Shown piece by piece: positions 54,682 to 64,000 of a DNA stretch of 64,000 nt; the stretch's first letter is position 1, and the number at the start of each line of letters is the position of its first letter. A program made the position numbers and the translations under genes. This stretch comes from Pseudomonas paralcaligenes. Its GTDB lineage: Bacteria; Pseudomonadota; Gammaproteobacteria; Pseudomonadales; Pseudomonadaceae. The stretch spans positions 1 to 64,000 of the forward strand of contig NZ_BPFX01000035.1 of the NCBI RefSeq assembly GCF_019655855.1. The letters run 5' to 3'. The notes below the pieces were generated by a model. That model ran no database searches, was not told the DNA's origin, and saw only the letters and a list, made by a program, of their open reading frames with translations.

Positions 54682-55722
54682 ATGAGGAAATCACTACTCG
54701 CCCTGCTGCTGGTCGCCGCGGGCGGTCTGGCCCAGGCCGGCCTGGTCCAGGCAGAAGTCCAGCTCAAGGAAGGCCACCCGGACCGTTACACAGTGGTCAA
54801 GGGTGATACCTTGTGGGATATCTCCGGCAAGTTCCTCAGCAAGCCCTGGAAGTGGCCCGAGCTGTGGCATGCCAACCCGCAGATCGAGAATCCTCACCTG
54901 ATCTACCCGGGCGACACCCTCAGCCTGGTCTACATCGACGGCCAGCCGCGCCTGGTGCTCAACCGTGGCGAATCCCGCGGCACCATCAAGCTGTCGCCCA
55001 AGGTACGCAGCACCCCGCTGGCCGAAGCCATCCCGACCATTCCGCTGGATGCGATCAACAGCTTCCTGCTGACCAACCGCATCGTCGACTCGGCCGAGGA
55101 ATTCACCGGCAAGCCCTACATCGTGGCCGGCCAGCAGGAGAGCGTCATCAGCGGTGCCGGCAACCGGGTCTACGCCCGCGGCAGCTTCGAGGAAGGCCAG
55201 AACATCCTCGGCATCTTCCGCCAGGGCAAGTCCTATACCGACCCGGACACCAAGGAATTCCTCGGCATCAACGCCGATGACATCGGCACCGGCGAGATCG
55301 TCGCGGAAGAGGGCGACATCGCCACCCTCAACCTGACTCGCTCCACCCAGGAAGTGCGCCTGGGGGACCGCCTGTTCCCGACCGAAGAGCGGGCGATCAA
55401 CTCCACCTTCGTGCCGAGCGAGCCGCCGACCGACGTCAATGGCGTGATCCTCGACGTACCGCGTGGCGTGGCCCGCGTCGGCCAGTACGACGTGGTGACC
55501 ATCAACAAGGGCAAGATCGACGGCCTGAGCGAAGGCAACGTGCTGGCGATCTACAAGACCGGCGAAACCGTGCGCGACCGCGTCAGCGGCGAGTCGGTGA
55601 AGATTCCGGACGAGCGCTCCGGCCTGCTGATGGTGTTCCGCACCTACGAGAAGCTCAGCTACGGCCTGGTGCTGTATGCCACCCGCGACCTGGCGGTGAT
55701 GGACAAGGTGAAGAACCCGTAA
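54682..55722 (+). CDS. secreted LysM-domain protein
   Basis: A 346-residue exported protein. The signal peptide MRKSLLALLLVAAGGLAQAG ends near residue 19-25. A LysM domain follows: RYTVVKGDTLWDISGKFLSK then PWKWPELWHANPQIENPHLI and YPGDTLSLVY, which should bind peptidoglycan. The rest is unrecognised, with repeated beta-rich segments. The ATG at 54682, with AAAGGGA upstream, is preferred over 54598. Conserved just upstream of dprA in pseudomonads. Its envelope role is not established. Confidence 0.9.
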   Translation: MRKSLLALLLVAAGGLAQAGLVQAEVQLKEGHPDRYTVVKGDTLWDISGKFLSKPWKWPELWHANPQIENPHLIYPGDTLSLVYIDGQPRLVLNRGESRGTIKLSPKVRSTPLAEAIPTIPLDAINSFLLTNRIVDSAEEFTGKPYIVAGQQESVISGAGNRVYARGSFEEGQNILGIFRQGKSYTDPDTKEFLGINADDIGTGEIVAEEGDIATLNLTRSTQEVRLGDRLFPTEERAINSTFVPSEPPTDVNGVILDVPRGVARVGQYDVVTINKGKIDGLSEGNVLAIYKTGETVRDRVSGESVKIPDERSGLLMVFRTYEKLSYGLVLYATRDLAVMDKVKNP

Positions 55723-55727
55723 CACCC

Positions 55728-55758
55728 GGAACCCCCGCCCTCGCGGGGGTTCTGCTTT
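55728..55758 (+). terminator. terminator after the LysM gene
   Basis: AACCCCCGC / GCGGGGGTT forms a strong stem around a short loop (55731-55752) with CTGCTTTTC after it, a few bases beyond the stop. dprA starts about 25 bp later, so dprA may need its own promoter or read-through. Confidence 0.8.
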
Positions 55759-55784
55759 TCAGTGGCACGATCAGGGACGATCGC

Positions 55785-56885
55785 ATGCACCACCTCTCTC
55801 CCTCCGAACTGGAGGCGCGCCTGCGTCTCCACCTTCTGCCGGAACTGGGGCCGCGGCGCTTCCGCCGCCTGCTGCAGGCCTTCGGCAACGCTTCCGCCGC
55901 ACTCAGCGCGCCCGCCTCGGCCTGGCGTTCGCTTGGCCTGCCTGCCGTCTGTGCCGAACCTAGGCGCAGCGCCGAGATACGCGAGCGGGCCATGGCCGCC
56001 CTGCGCTGGCTGGAGCGCCCCGGCCAGTCCCTGTTGATGTGGGACGATTCGGGCTACCCCGCGCTGCTGGCGGAGCTGAACGATGCCCCGCCGCTGCTGT
56101 TCGTCGCCGGCTTGCCGTCCCTGCTCGAGTGTCCACAACTGGCGATGGTCGGTAGCCGGCGCGCGTCGCGTCCCGGTCTCGACACCGCGGGCGCCTTCGC
56201 CCGCAGCCTGGCCGGTGGCGGCTTCGTGATCACCAGCGGCCTGGCGCTGGGCATCGACGGCGCCGCCCACGAAGGCGCGCTGGAGGTGGGTGGAGGCACC
56301 GTCGCGGTGCTGGGGACCGGCCTGGAGCACATCTATCCGCTGCGCCATGCCGGTCTGGCCGCGCGCATCGTCGACCAGGGCGGCGCGCTGGTTTCCGAAC
56401 TGCCACTGGACTGCCCGCCCCAGGCCAGCAATTTTCCCCGGCGCAACCGGATCATCAGTGGCCTGTCCCTGGGCGTGCTGGTGGTGGAGGCCAGCCCGTC
56501 CAGCGGTTCGCTGATCACGGCCCGCCTGGCGGCCGAGCAGGGCCGCGAGGTCTACGCGATTCCCGGCTCGATCCACCATCCCGGCGCGCGGGGTTGCCAC
56601 CAGCTCCTGCGCGAGGGGGCGACCCTGGTGGAGAGCGTCGAGGACATCCTGCAGGCGCTGCGGGGCTGGCAGCGGCTCGCGCCGGCCGAGAGAGAGCCGC
56701 CCGCTTCCCCGGACCATCCGCTGCTGGAGCAACTGCGCGCCGCGCCCCACACCAGCGAGGCGCTGGCCCTGGCCTGCGGGCTCGAACTGGGCGAGACCCT
56801 CGCCGCGCTGACCGAGCTGGAACTGGAAGGGTTGGTCGTCTGCGAGGCCGGGCGCTGGGTACACCGCGCCGTCCGAGCTGGGTAA
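55785..56885 (+). CDS. dprA: DNA-processing protein DprA
   Basis: DprA (Smf) loads RecA on incoming single-stranded DNA in transformation. The 366 residues contain the Rossmann-like DprA domain: [40 protein letters not shown], and [20 protein letters not shown] with [19 protein letters not shown]-terminal winged-helix region follows ([18 protein letters not shown]). It lies in the dprA-tsaC pair. Confidence 0.96.
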   Translation: MHHLSPSELEARLRLHLLPELGPRRFRRLLQAFGNASAALSAPASAWRSLGLPAVCAEPRRSAEIRERAMAALRWLERPGQSLLMWDDSGYPALLAELNDAPPLLFVAGLPSLLECPQLAMVGSRRASRPGLDTAGAFARSLAGGGFVITSGLALGIDGAAHEGALEVGGGTVAVLGTGLEHIYPLRHAGLAARIVDQGGALVSELPLDCPPQASNFPRRNRIISGLSLGVLVVEASPSSGSLITARLAAEQGREVYAIPGSIHHPGARGCHQLLREGATLVESVEDILQALRGWQRLAPAEREPPASPDHPLLEQLRAAPHTSEALALACGLELGETLAALTELELEGLVVCEAGRWVHRAVRAG

Positions 56886-56916
56886 ACTCGCCGCCAGATC
56901 AGACGCGGGGGCGATC

Positions 56917-57474
56917 ATGCACAGCAGTTGGCGGGTACGAAACGTGGCGCGGGTAGTGCGGGCGGGCGGCGTCATCGCCTATCCCACCGAGGCGGTCTGG
57001 GGGCTGGGCTGCGATCCCTGGAACGAAGCCGCGGTGGACCGCCTGCTGGCGCTCAAGGACCGCCCGGTGCACAAGGGGCTGATCGTGGTTGCCGACAGCA
57101 TTCACCAGTTCGACTTCCTGCTCGACGACCTGCCCGAGCGCTGGATCGACCGGCTCGCGAGCACCTGGCCTGGCCCCAACACCTGGCTGGTGCCACACCG
57201 CGACCGCCTGCCCGAATGGGTCACCGGCCAGCACGACAGCGTGGCCCTGCGGGTCAGCGACCATCCCCTGGTACGGGAACTCTGCGCCCTGGTCGGCCCG
57301 CTGATCTCCACCTCCGCGAACCCCGCCGGCCGCCCGGCCGCCCGCAGCCGCCTGCGGGTGGAACAGTACTTCCCGCGCCAGCTGGACGCTGTGCTGGGCG
57401 GTGAACTGGGTGGCCGCAAGAACCCCAGCCTCATCCGCGACCTGCGCACGGGGGATGTGATTCGGCCTTCGTAG
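56917..57474 (+). CDS. tsaC: threonylcarbamoyl-AMP synthase TsaC
   Basis: TsaC (YrdC/RimN) makes threonylcarbamoyl-AMP from threonine, bicarbonate and ATP for the t6A37 modification of ANN-decoding tRNAs. The 185 residues have [20 protein letters not shown], the [13 protein letters not shown] binding segment, and [15 protein letters not shown] with [14 protein letters not shown]. It is the last conserved origin-region gene here. The cas operon begins 64 bp beyond its stop, where other pseudomonads have unrelated genes. Confidence 0.95.
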   Translation: MHSSWRVRNVARVVRAGGVIAYPTEAVWGLGCDPWNEAAVDRLLALKDRPVHKGLIVVADSIHQFDFLLDDLPERWIDRLASTWPGPNTWLVPHRDRLPEWVTGQHDSVALRVSDHPLVRELCALVGPLISTSANPAGRPAARSRLRVEQYFPRQLDAVLGGELGGRKNPSLIRDLRTGDVIRPS

Positions 57475-57538
57475 GGCGTTGTTCAGTCTCGATCCCTGAT
57501 GACAGAATGCCCCTGTCGCGACTTCATACAGGGCAGCC

Positions 57539-58507
57539 ATGGACGACCTCAGCCCCTCCGACCTCAAGTCGATCCTCCACTCCAAGCGCGCCAACCTCTA
57601 CTACCTGCAGCACTGCCGGGTGCTGGTCAATGGCGGTCGGGTCGAGTACGTCACCGACGCCGGCAAGCAGTCGCTGTACTGGAATATCCCGATTGCCAAC
57701 ACCACCACGTTGCTGCTCGGCACCGGCACCTCGATCACCCAGGCGGCGATGCGCGAACTGGCCAAGGCCGGTGTGCTGGTGGGTTTCTGTGGCGGTGGCG
57801 GCACGCCGCTGTTCTCGGCCAACGAGATGGACGTGGAGGTCGCCTGGTTCTCGCCGCAGAGCGAATACCGGCCCACCGAATACCTGCAACGCTGGGTGAA
57901 ATTCTGGTTCGATGACGGCAAGCGTCTGGAGGCCGCCAAGGCTTTCCAGCTCGCCCGCCTGCAGCGTATCCGCGACGGCTGGCTGAACAGCCGGCCGCTG
58001 AAGGATGCCGGATTCCGGGTGGATGCCGGCGCCCTCGAACGCGCCCTGGAGGCGTCGCAAGGCGCCATCCAGGCTGCGCCGGACAACACCTTTCTGCTCA
58101 CCGAGGAAGCGCGTCTGAGCAAGCAACTGTTCGCCCTGGCGGCTCGTGCGGTGAACTATGGCGATTTCACCCGCGCCAAGAACGGCTCCGGCGGCGACCC
58201 GGCCAACCGCTTCCTCGACCACGGCAACTACCTGGCCTATGGCCTGGCCGCCAGCGCCACCTGGGTGCTCGGCATCCCCCACGGCCTGGCCGTGCTGCAC
58301 GGCAAGACCCGGCGCGGCGGCCTGGTCTTCGACGTGGCCGACCTGGTCAAGGACGCCACCATCCTGCCGCAGGCCTTCGTCAGCGCGGTGCGTGGCGACG
58401 AGGAACAGGAGTTCCGCCAGGCCTGCATCGAGAACCTGACCCGCAACGAGTCGCTGGACTTCATGATCGACACCCTCAAGGCCGTGGCCGAGCGGGTCGG
58501 CGCATGA
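57539..58507 (+). CDS. cas1: type I-F CRISPR-associated integrase Cas1
   Basis: Cas1 is the integrase that inserts new spacers. The 322-residue I-F type protein has a beta-rich N-terminal dimer domain (YYLQHCRVLVNGGRVEYVTD), then a helical domain. Likely metal ligands are the Glu in LTEEARLSKQLF, the His in AVLHGKTRRGG and the Asp residues in VFDVADLVKD. Its stop overlaps the cas2-3 start (ATGA). No CRISPR repeat or array lies between it and tsaC, so the array must be on the other side of the operon, outside the window. Confidence 0.96.
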   Translation: MDDLSPSDLKSILHSKRANLYYLQHCRVLVNGGRVEYVTDAGKQSLYWNIPIANTTTLLLGTGTSITQAAMRELAKAGVLVGFCGGGGTPLFSANEMDVEVAWFSPQSEYRPTEYLQRWVKFWFDDGKRLEAAKAFQLARLQRIRDGWLNSRPLKDAGFRVDAGALERALEASQGAIQAAPDNTFLLTEEARLSKQLFALAARAVNYGDFTRAKNGSGGDPANRFLDHGNYLAYGLAASATWVLGIPHGLAVLHGKTRRGGLVFDVADLVKDATILPQAFVSAVRGDEEQEFRQACIENLTRNESLDFMIDTLKAVAERVGA

Positions 58508-61500
58508 ATGTCCTGCTGATCAGCCAGTGCGACAAGCGCGCCTTGGTGGAAAGCCGGCGCATCCTCGACCAGTTCGCCGAGCGCCGTGGCGAACGTACCT
58601 GGCAGACGCCGATCACCCAGGCCGGCCTCGATACCCTGCGCAAGCTGCTGAAGAAGACCGCCCGGCGCAACACCGCCGTGGCCTGCCACTGGATTCGCGG
58701 CAAGGACCACAGCGAACTGCTGTGGATCGTCGGCGACGCCAGCCGCTTCAACGAACAGGGCGCGGTGCCGACCAACACCACCCGCCGCGACGTGCTGCGC
58801 AGGGACGACGAGAACGACTGGCACACCGGTGAGGACATCCGGCTGCTGGCGCAGATGGCGGCGCTGTTCCACGACATCGGTAAGGCCAACACCGCCTTTC
58901 AGGCCAAGCTGCGTGGCAAGGGGCCACTGGCCGACGCCTATCGCCACGAGTGGGTGTCACTGCGCCTGTTCGAAGCCTTCGTCGGCAGCGATAGCAGCGA
59001 CGCGAACTGGCTGCAGCGCCTGATCGACGGCGACGATGAAGACTGGCTGGCACGCCTGCGTGCCGATCACCCGCAGACGCAGCCCAGCCCCTTCATCAAA
59101 CAGCACCTGCCGCCGCTGGCCCAGGCAATCGGCTGGCTGATTGTCAGTCACCACCGCCTGCCCACCAACGACCTGGCGGCGCCGGGTCTGAAGATGCTGC
59201 CAACTCCGATACGGGCCGACTGGTGTGGCGCACGCAGTGAAGCCAGTGCGCAGGAGAAGGCCGCTTGCTGGCAGTTCCCGTCCGGCCATCTTCCGTTTGC
59301 CAGTGCCGCCTGGAACAAGCGCGTCGCCACCTGCGCCCAGGCCTTGCTGGAGCGACCCGGCCTGCTGCAACAGGCGGACAGGCTGCTGGCCGATCCCTAC
59401 GTCATGCACCTGTCACGCCTGGTGCTGATGCTCGCCGACCACCACTATTCGAGCCTACCCGCCAATCCGCGCCTGGGTGCGCCAGACTTTCCCGCCCACG
59501 CCAATACCAACAAGGACGGCACGCTCAAACAGCGCCTCGACGAACACCTGCTCGGTGTCGCCCAAGGCGCGCGACGCATCGTCGGCCTGTTGCCGCGCCT
59601 GGAGCGCAGCCTGCCACGCATCGCCCGGCACAAGGGTTTCAAGCGCCGCGCCACGGACGAGCGCTTCCGCTGGCAAGACAAGGCCTTCGACCTGGCCTGC
59701 AGCCTGCGCGAAGCCTCCACCCGGCAGGGTTTCTTCGGCATCAACCTGGCGTCCACCGGCTGCGGCAAGACCCTGGCCAACGGGCGCATCCTCTATGCCC
59801 TGGCCGACCCGCAGCGCGGTGCGCGCTTTTCCATCGCCCTCGGTCTGCGCACGCTTACCCTGCAGACGGGCGAAGCCTATCGGGAAAAACTCGGCCTGGA
59901 CGAGGACGACCTGGCCATCCGCGTCGGCGGCACGGCGGTGCGTGAGCTGTTCGAGCTGAACGCACGCGAGCGTCACGCCGCAGCGCAGGGCAGCGAGTCG
60001 GCGGCCGGCCTGCTGGACAACGGCCACGTGCACTACGAGGCCAACCTGGAAGACGGACCGCTGAAGGACTGGCTGCAGCACGATCCGCTGGCGCACAAGC
60101 TGGTTAGCGCGCCCGTGCTGGCCTGCACCGTGGATCACCTGATCCCGGCCTGCGAAAGCACCCGTGGCGGCCGGCAGATCGCGCCGATGCTGCGCCTGCT
60201 CACCTCCGATCTGGTACTGGACGAGCCGGACGATTTCGATCTGGCCGACCTGCCCGCGCTGACCCGCTTGGTGCACTGGGCCGGGCTGCTCGGCAGCCGC
60301 GTGCTGCTGTCCTCCGCGACCCTGCCGCCGGCCCTGGTGCGCGGGCTGTTCGAGGCCTATCGCGCCGGACGCGCCGTCTACCGCCAGCATCGCGGCGAGC
60401 CGGGCGGCACGGCCGACATCTGCTGCGCCTGGTTCGACGAGTTCGGCTGCCGGACGTCGAGCCACGCGGACGGAGAGAGTTTCGCCAGGCAGCACGGCGC
60501 CTTTATCGACACACGCCTAGCCGCCTTGAGCAGGCAGCCCGTGCGCCGTCGCGCCCGTATCGTGCCCATCGCCAGCAGTAGCCGCGAACGCGGCACGATT
60601 TGCTCCGAGCTGGCCGGACAACTCCCCACCTGGATGAACGAGCTGCACTGGCAGCATCACAGCACCGCAGCCGACGGCCGGCGCGTCAGCTTCGGTCTGC
60701 TGCGCCTGGCCAATATCGACCCGCTGATCGAGCTGGCCCAGGCGCTCCACGCCCAGGGCGCCCCCGAGGGTATGCGCCTGCACCTGTGCGTGTATCACTC
60801 GCGCTTTCCATTGCTGCTGCGCTCGGTCATCGAACGACAACTGGATACGCTGCTGCGTCGGCATGAGCCACAGGCGATATTCGAGCAGCCGGCCGTGCGC
60901 GATGCCCTGGCCCGCTACCCGGAAACCGACCAACTGTTCGTCGTGCTCGCCTCGCCGGTGGCGGAAGTGGGCCGCGATCACGATTACGACTGGGCCATCG
61001 TCGAGCCTTCTTCGATGCGTTCGATCATCCAGTTGGCCGGGCGCATTCGCCGCCATCGGCCTGGCGCCTGCGAGGGCGACAACCTCTACCTGCTGTCGCA
61101 CAACCTCCAGGCCCTGCAGGGCGCGCCGGTCGCCTTCACCCGCCCAGGTTTCGAGAGCGAGGCTTGGCGTCTGGCCAGCCATGACCTGCGCGAGCTGCTG
61201 CCAGCCGAGGCACTGGCCATCGACGCCGCGCCACGCATCGTCGAGGTGAGCGCCTTGCAGCCCGGAACCCGCCTGGTGGATCTGGAACACGCCCGCCTGC
61301 GCGCCGACCTGCTGGCCGAGGGTGCCAGCAACACCGCCTTCACCGCACCGCTCTGGTGGCAGAGCCCTGCTTCGCTCAGCGGCGTCATGCAAAAGCAGCA
61401 ACCCTTTCGCCAGGGCCGTCCGCAGCTCGATTACGCCCTCTTGCCCGATGCGGATGACGAGTTGCCGTTTACCTTCCATCGCGACGAGGGCGATGGCACC

Positions 61501-61746
61501 TGGCGAGCGTTGGACAATCTGCGCGCCGAGTTGCCTCTCGAGTACGGTGCCCGTATCCACAGCTGGGGGCATGCCGGCTATGAGGCCGAGTTGAGCGCGC
61601 TGGCCGAGCGCCAGGGCTTGAGCCTGCGTGTCTGCGCCATGCGCTACGGAGGCATCAGCCTCGATTGCGCACGTAACGACAGCGGCACGCTGACGGATCG
61701 TCCATGGTGTTGGAACCCGCATCTCGGCTTTGCCCGCAGCAAATAA
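58504..61746 (+). CDS. cas3: type I-F Cas2-Cas3 fusion nuclease-helicase
   Basis: This 1080-residue protein is the Cas2-3 fusion typical of type I-F: a Cas2-like domain in about the first 100 residues (MNVLLISQCDKRALVESRRI), then an HD nuclease with FHDIGKANTAFQAK, and a superfamily 2 helicase. Helicase motifs visible are the P-loop STGCGKTLANGR, LVLDEPDDFD (DExD), LLSSATLPPAL, and EVGRDHDYDW with QLAGRIRRHR (motif VI). It degrades DNA recruited by Cascade and, through the Cas2 part, works with Cas1 in spacer acquisition. It is intact by motif content. Confidence 0.95.
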   Translation: MNVLLISQCDKRALVESRRILDQFAERRGERTWQTPITQAGLDTLRKLLKKTARRNTAVACHWIRGKDHSELLWIVGDASRFNEQGAVPTNTTRRDVLRRDDENDWHTGEDIRLLAQMAALFHDIGKANTAFQAKLRGKGPLADAYRHEWVSLRLFEAFVGSDSSDANWLQRLIDGDDEDWLARLRADHPQTQPSPFIKQHLPPLAQAIGWLIVSHHRLPTNDLAAPGLKMLPTPIRADWCGARSEASAQEKAACWQFPSGHLPFASAAWNKRVATCAQALLERPGLLQQADRLLADPYVMHLSRLVLMLADHHYSSLPANPRLGAPDFPAHANTNKDGTLKQRLDEHLLGVAQGARRIVGLLPRLERSLPRIARHKGFKRRATDERFRWQDKAFDLACSLREASTRQGFFGINLASTGCGKTLANGRILYALADPQRGARFSIALGLRTLTLQTGEAYREKLGLDEDDLAIRVGGTAVRELFELNARERHAAAQGSESAAGLLDNGHVHYEANLEDGPLKDWLQHDPLAHKLVSAPVLACTVDHLIPACESTRGGRQIAPMLRLLTSDLVLDEPDDFDLADLPALTRLVHWAGLLGSRVLLSSATLPPALVRGLFEAYRAGRAVYRQHRGEPGGTADICCAWFDEFGCRTSSHADGESFARQHGAFIDTRLAALSRQPVRRRARIVPIASSSRERGTICSELAGQLPTWMNELHWQHHSTAADGRRVSFGLLRLANIDPLIELAQALHAQGAPEGMRLHLCVYHSRFPLLLRSVIERQLDTLLRRHEPQAIFEQPAVRDALARYPETDQLFVVLASPVAEVGRDHDYDWAIVEPSSMRSIIQLAGRIRRHRPGACEGDNLYLLSHNLQALQGAPVAFTRPGFESEAWRLASHDLRELLPAEALAIDAAPRIVEVSALQPGTRLVDLEHARLRADLLAEGASNTAFTAPLWWQSPASLSGVMQKQQPFRQGRPQLDYALLPDADDELPFTFHRDEGDGTWRALDNLRAELPLEYGARIHSWGHAGYEAELSALAERQGLSLRVCAMRYGGISLDCARNDSGTLTDRPWCWNPHLGFARSK

Positions 61747-61942
61747 TCCTCCTGGGGCGAGGCTGTTTGTCTGGAAAGCATATTGGAAAGCACTCCATAG
61801 CTGACTCGCGAGCGTGAACAGCCAGCGTGCTTTGGTCGCAGCTCCTCTTCCTTGTACAGGATATGGCCATTGGCTATGTTCGAGGCGTGGATAAACCGGG
61901 AAGCCAACCCGGAGCGATCCATATCCAACAAGGAGGTGCCTT
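61747..61942 (+). other. gene-free gap between cas2-3 and csy1
   Basis: This stretch of 196 bp separates the adaptation/cleavage genes from the Csy complex genes. It has no I-F CRISPR repeat and only an out-of-frame short reading frame. A strong ribosome-binding site AAGGAGGTG (61930-61938) is at its end, so it may hold a separate promoter for csy1-4. GAAAGCAC and GTGCTTT form a loose inverted repeat at about 61781-61837. Confidence 0.5.
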
Positions 61943-63259
61943 TTGAGCAACGCTGCTCCCACGACGGCCGCCGCACTCCGCGACCTGATCCAGACCTTCA
62001 TCCACACCCGCCTGCAGGCCAAGCTCGACAAGCTGGCCGCCGACGACCCCAAACGCCAGCAACTGCTCGACGACCATCGCCCCGCCGCCTGGCTCGCCGA
62101 TGCCGCACGGCGCGTCTCCCAGATCCAGCTCGCCACCCATACCCTCAAGCCCATCCACCCGGATGCACGCGGCAGCAACCTGCATGCGCCGCCTGCCGAC
62201 GTCGAATTGCCCGGCCTGGTCTCCAGCCATTGCCTGGTCGGGCACTGGGACGATGACGTAGTGGGCAACGCGGCGGCGCTGGACGTGTTCAAGTTCCTCA
62301 AGCTGGAGCATGACGGCCGCAGCCTGCTGCAACGCATTCTGGAACACGACGCCGACCTGCTCGCCGCCCTCAGCGACGATGCCGGGCAGGCCGAAGCCTG
62401 GCGCGCCAGTTTCTCCGCCATTACCGAAAGCCGTGGGCCGGCGGCCTCCCATACCTTGGCCAAGCAGGTCTACTTCCCTTTGCCGGATGGCGGCTATCAC
62501 CTGCTGGCGCCGCTATTCCCCACCAGCCTGGTGCACCGCGTGCAACAACACATGCGCGAGGATCGCTTCGGCGAGGCGGCCAAAGTGGCGAGGGATGCGC
62601 GGAAGGGTCGGCAGCCATCCGAGCATGGCTACTGCGAATACCTAGACCTGGCGATCCAGAAATTCGGAGGTACCAAGCCGCAGAACATCTCGCAACTCAA
62701 CAACGAGCGCTACGGCGAAAACTGGCTGCTCGCCTCACTGCCACCGCAGTGGCGCACACTCGATCTGCGCCCACCACTACGATGGGATTCAGCCTTCGAT
62801 TTCCTCTACCGCAACGACAAGACACTACGTGCCCGCGTGGCCGAGTTGCAGCACTTCCTGCGCATGACGATGCACAACAACTGGCAGATCCGCCGCAAGC
62901 GCGCCCGCCTTCTCGGCGAGATTGCCGATGCCTTCCACCAATTCGCCGCCGAACTGCTGGAAGCCAACCGTAGCGAGGCGCTGGCCGCCGGCTGGAGCGC
63001 CCATCCCGACTGCCGTCTGGACGACAGCGAGCGGCACTGGCTCGACCCGCTGCGCGCTCATGATGATGCAGATTTCCGCAGCAGTCACCTGTGGCGCGAT
63101 TGGCCCGAGCAGGCCAGCAAACGCTTCGGCAACTGGCTCAACGGCAAGCTCGATCACGATGCCCTGCGCCTGGGCCAAGCCGAAGCCGAGCACTGGCGTG
63201 GCGTGCTGCACGACGAACTGAGGATGTTCAAGGAGACGCTCGACGATGGACGCGCCTGA
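61943..63259 (+). CDS. csy1: type I-F Cascade subunit Csy1 (Cas8f)
   Basis: Csy1 is the large subunit of the I-F surveillance complex, recognising the PAM together with Csy2. The 438 residues begin at TTG 61943, directed by AAGGAGGTG; the N-terminus (RDLIQTFIHTRLQAKLDKLA) matches Csy1 proteins, as do ANLHAPPADVELPGL, VYFPLPDGGYHLLAPLF and TKPQNISQLNNERYGENWLL. The end overlaps csy2 by 14 bp, suggesting coupled translation. Overall length is that expected for the family. Confidence 0.93.
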   Translation: MSNAAPTTAAALRDLIQTFIHTRLQAKLDKLAADDPKRQQLLDDHRPAAWLADAARRVSQIQLATHTLKPIHPDARGSNLHAPPADVELPGLVSSHCLVGHWDDDVVGNAAALDVFKFLKLEHDGRSLLQRILEHDADLLAALSDDAGQAEAWRASFSAITESRGPAASHTLAKQVYFPLPDGGYHLLAPLFPTSLVHRVQQHMREDRFGEAAKVARDARKGRQPSEHGYCEYLDLAIQKFGGTKPQNISQLNNERYGENWLLASLPPQWRTLDLRPPLRWDSAFDFLYRNDKTLRARVAELQHFLRMTMHNNWQIRRKRARLLGEIADAFHQFAAELLEANRSEALAAGWSAHPDCRLDDSERHWLDPLRAHDDADFRSSHLWRDWPEQASKRFGNWLNGKLDHDALRLGQAEAEHWRGVLHDELRMFKETLDDGRA

Positions 63260-64000
63260 AGCCCTGCTCCTGCTGCCGCGCTTGCGCGTGCAGAATGCCA
63301 ACGCCATTTCCGGCCCGCTGACCTGGGGCTTTCCCGCCGTTACCGCCTTTACCGGCTTCGTCCATGCCCTGCAGCGCAAGCTGTGCGAGGACATGGATAT
63401 CAGCCTGGATGGCGTGGCCATCGTCTGCCACCAGCACCAGACGCAGACTTCGCAACCCGCCGGCAAGCGCACTCGGGTGTTCCACCTGACGCGCAACCCG
63501 GTCGGCAAGGATGGCGGCACGGCCGCCATCGTCGAAGAAGGTCGCCTGCACCTGGAGATTAGCCTGCTGGTCGGCGTATCCGGCGGAGTGCTCTACGAGG
63601 GCGTGCTGGATAACGCGACCATCGCCCAACGCGCCTGGGATACCGCCCTCGGTATGCGCCTGGCCGGAGGCAGCCTGCTGCCACCGACCTGGAGGCTGGG
63701 CGAACGCAGCCAGCCCTCGCTCGCACCCTGGCCCGGCACCTTCGAGGAAGAATCCAGGCTCAGCCGCCGCCTGGCGCGCCGCCTGCTGCCCGGCTTCGCC
63801 CTGATTCCGCGCGACGACCTGCTGGCGCGCCATACCGCCATTCTGCAGGAGAAGGACGCCAGCCTGACCAGCCTCGATGCCCTGCTCGACCTCTCGCGCC
63901 TGAACGTCGAACCGCCCGGCTCGCCGGATGAAAACGGCGAACCACGTCAAGACTGGCAAGTGCGCCAGCGCTCGGGCTGGCTGGTGCCGATCCCGCTGGG
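63246..64000 (+). CDS. csy2: type I-F Cascade subunit Csy2 (Cas5f), partial
   Basis: The ATG at 63246 overlaps the end of csy1. The 251 codons visible include LLLPRLRVQNANAISGPLTW and GFPAVTAFTGFVHALQRKLC, the usual Csy2 opening, and a later GVLYEGVLDNATIAQRAWDT. Csy2 forms the Csy1-Csy2 heterodimer at the 5' end of the crRNA. It runs off the window before its stop codon. csy3, csy4 and the array should follow. Confidence 0.93.
   Translation, partial: MDAPEALLLLPRLRVQNANAISGPLTWGFPAVTAFTGFVHALQRKLCEDMDISLDGVAIVCHQHQTQTSQPAGKRTRVFHLTRNPVGKDGGTAAIVEEGRLHLEISLLVGVSGGVLYEGVLDNATIAQRAWDTALGMRLAGGSLLPPTWRLGERSQPSLAPWPGTFEEESRLSRRLARRLLPGFALIPRDDLLARHTAILQEKDASLTSLDALLDLSRLNVEPPGSPDENGEPRQDWQVRQRSGWLVPIPL

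Noticed and set aside
57475..57538. CRISPR repeats or leader between tsaC and cas1
   Set aside because: No sequence like the I-F 28-bp repeat or any tandem repeat is present in the 64 bp.
61876..61968. Possible small gene just before csy1 (ATG at 61876)
   Set aside because: It is out of frame with csy1, overlaps its ribosome-binding site and start, and resembles no known protein.

Overview
The window is a stretch of Pseudomonas chromosome spanning the replication origin. The gene order glmS-glmR-glmU-atpCDGAHFEBI-parB-parA-rsmG-mnmG-mnmE-yidC-yidD-rnpA-rpmH, then oriC, then dnaA-dnaN-recF-gyrB, is the classic Pseudomonas origin order. It continues into lptA, gmhB, glyS, glyQ, tag, an lpxL/htrB-type acyltransferase, a PilZ gene, trkA, rsmB, fmt, def, a LysM gene, dprA and tsaC. 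The core genes are G+C-rich with strong codon bias. Genes left of oriC are read leftwards (minus) and most housekeeping genes just right of it rightwards, as expected around an origin. No rRNA, tRNA or CRISPR repeat array was seen.

Positions 1 to about 9540 are the glmS-proximal part of a Tn7-like transposon, visibly A+T-richer than its host. It has tnsA, tnsB, tnsC and tnsD, all minus strand, with tnsA next to glmS. Three tandem 20-bp repeats, probable TnsB sites, lead to a terminus ending in ACA at about 9540. This is 26 bp past the glmS stop codon, the standard attTn7 position. The outer part is cargo broken up by insertion sequences: an Rhs/YD-repeat gene fragment, a 5'-truncated IS3-family element, an inositol-monophosphatase-family fragment and the tail of a second IS3-family transposase. 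A second, small TniQ-type gene faces tnsD and overlaps its stop codon. The left end of the transposon lies outside the window.

Positions 9.5 to 30 kb hold cell-wall precursor genes (glmS, glmU), the F1Fo ATP synthase operon, the chromosome-segregation pair parAB, tRNA and rRNA modification genes, and the membrane insertase / RNase P / L34 cluster. oriC, with perfect DnaA boxes and an A+T-rich stretch, lies between rpmH and dnaA. A second group of one-mismatch DnaA boxes beside an A+T-rich stretch lies between mnmE and mnmG. Two perfect parS sites, the likely ParB targets, lie in recF and at the recF/gyrB junction.

Right of gyrB come a candidate small RNA and three genes resembling a YnbA / PlsC-like / YnbB(CdsA) phospholipid module, then lptA-gmhB-glyS-glyQ. 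An iron-regulated block (ECF sigma factor with a Fur box, FecR-type anti-sigma factor, TonB receptor with a signalling domain) is flanked and interrupted by palindromic repeats and sits between glyQ and tag. After tsaC the window ends inside a type I-F CRISPR-Cas operon (cas1, cas2-3 fusion, csy1, partial csy2). Its cas1 and cas2-3 make it an ordinary adaptive I-F system, not a transposon-borne I-F3 system, and it is about 48 kb from the Tn7-like element.
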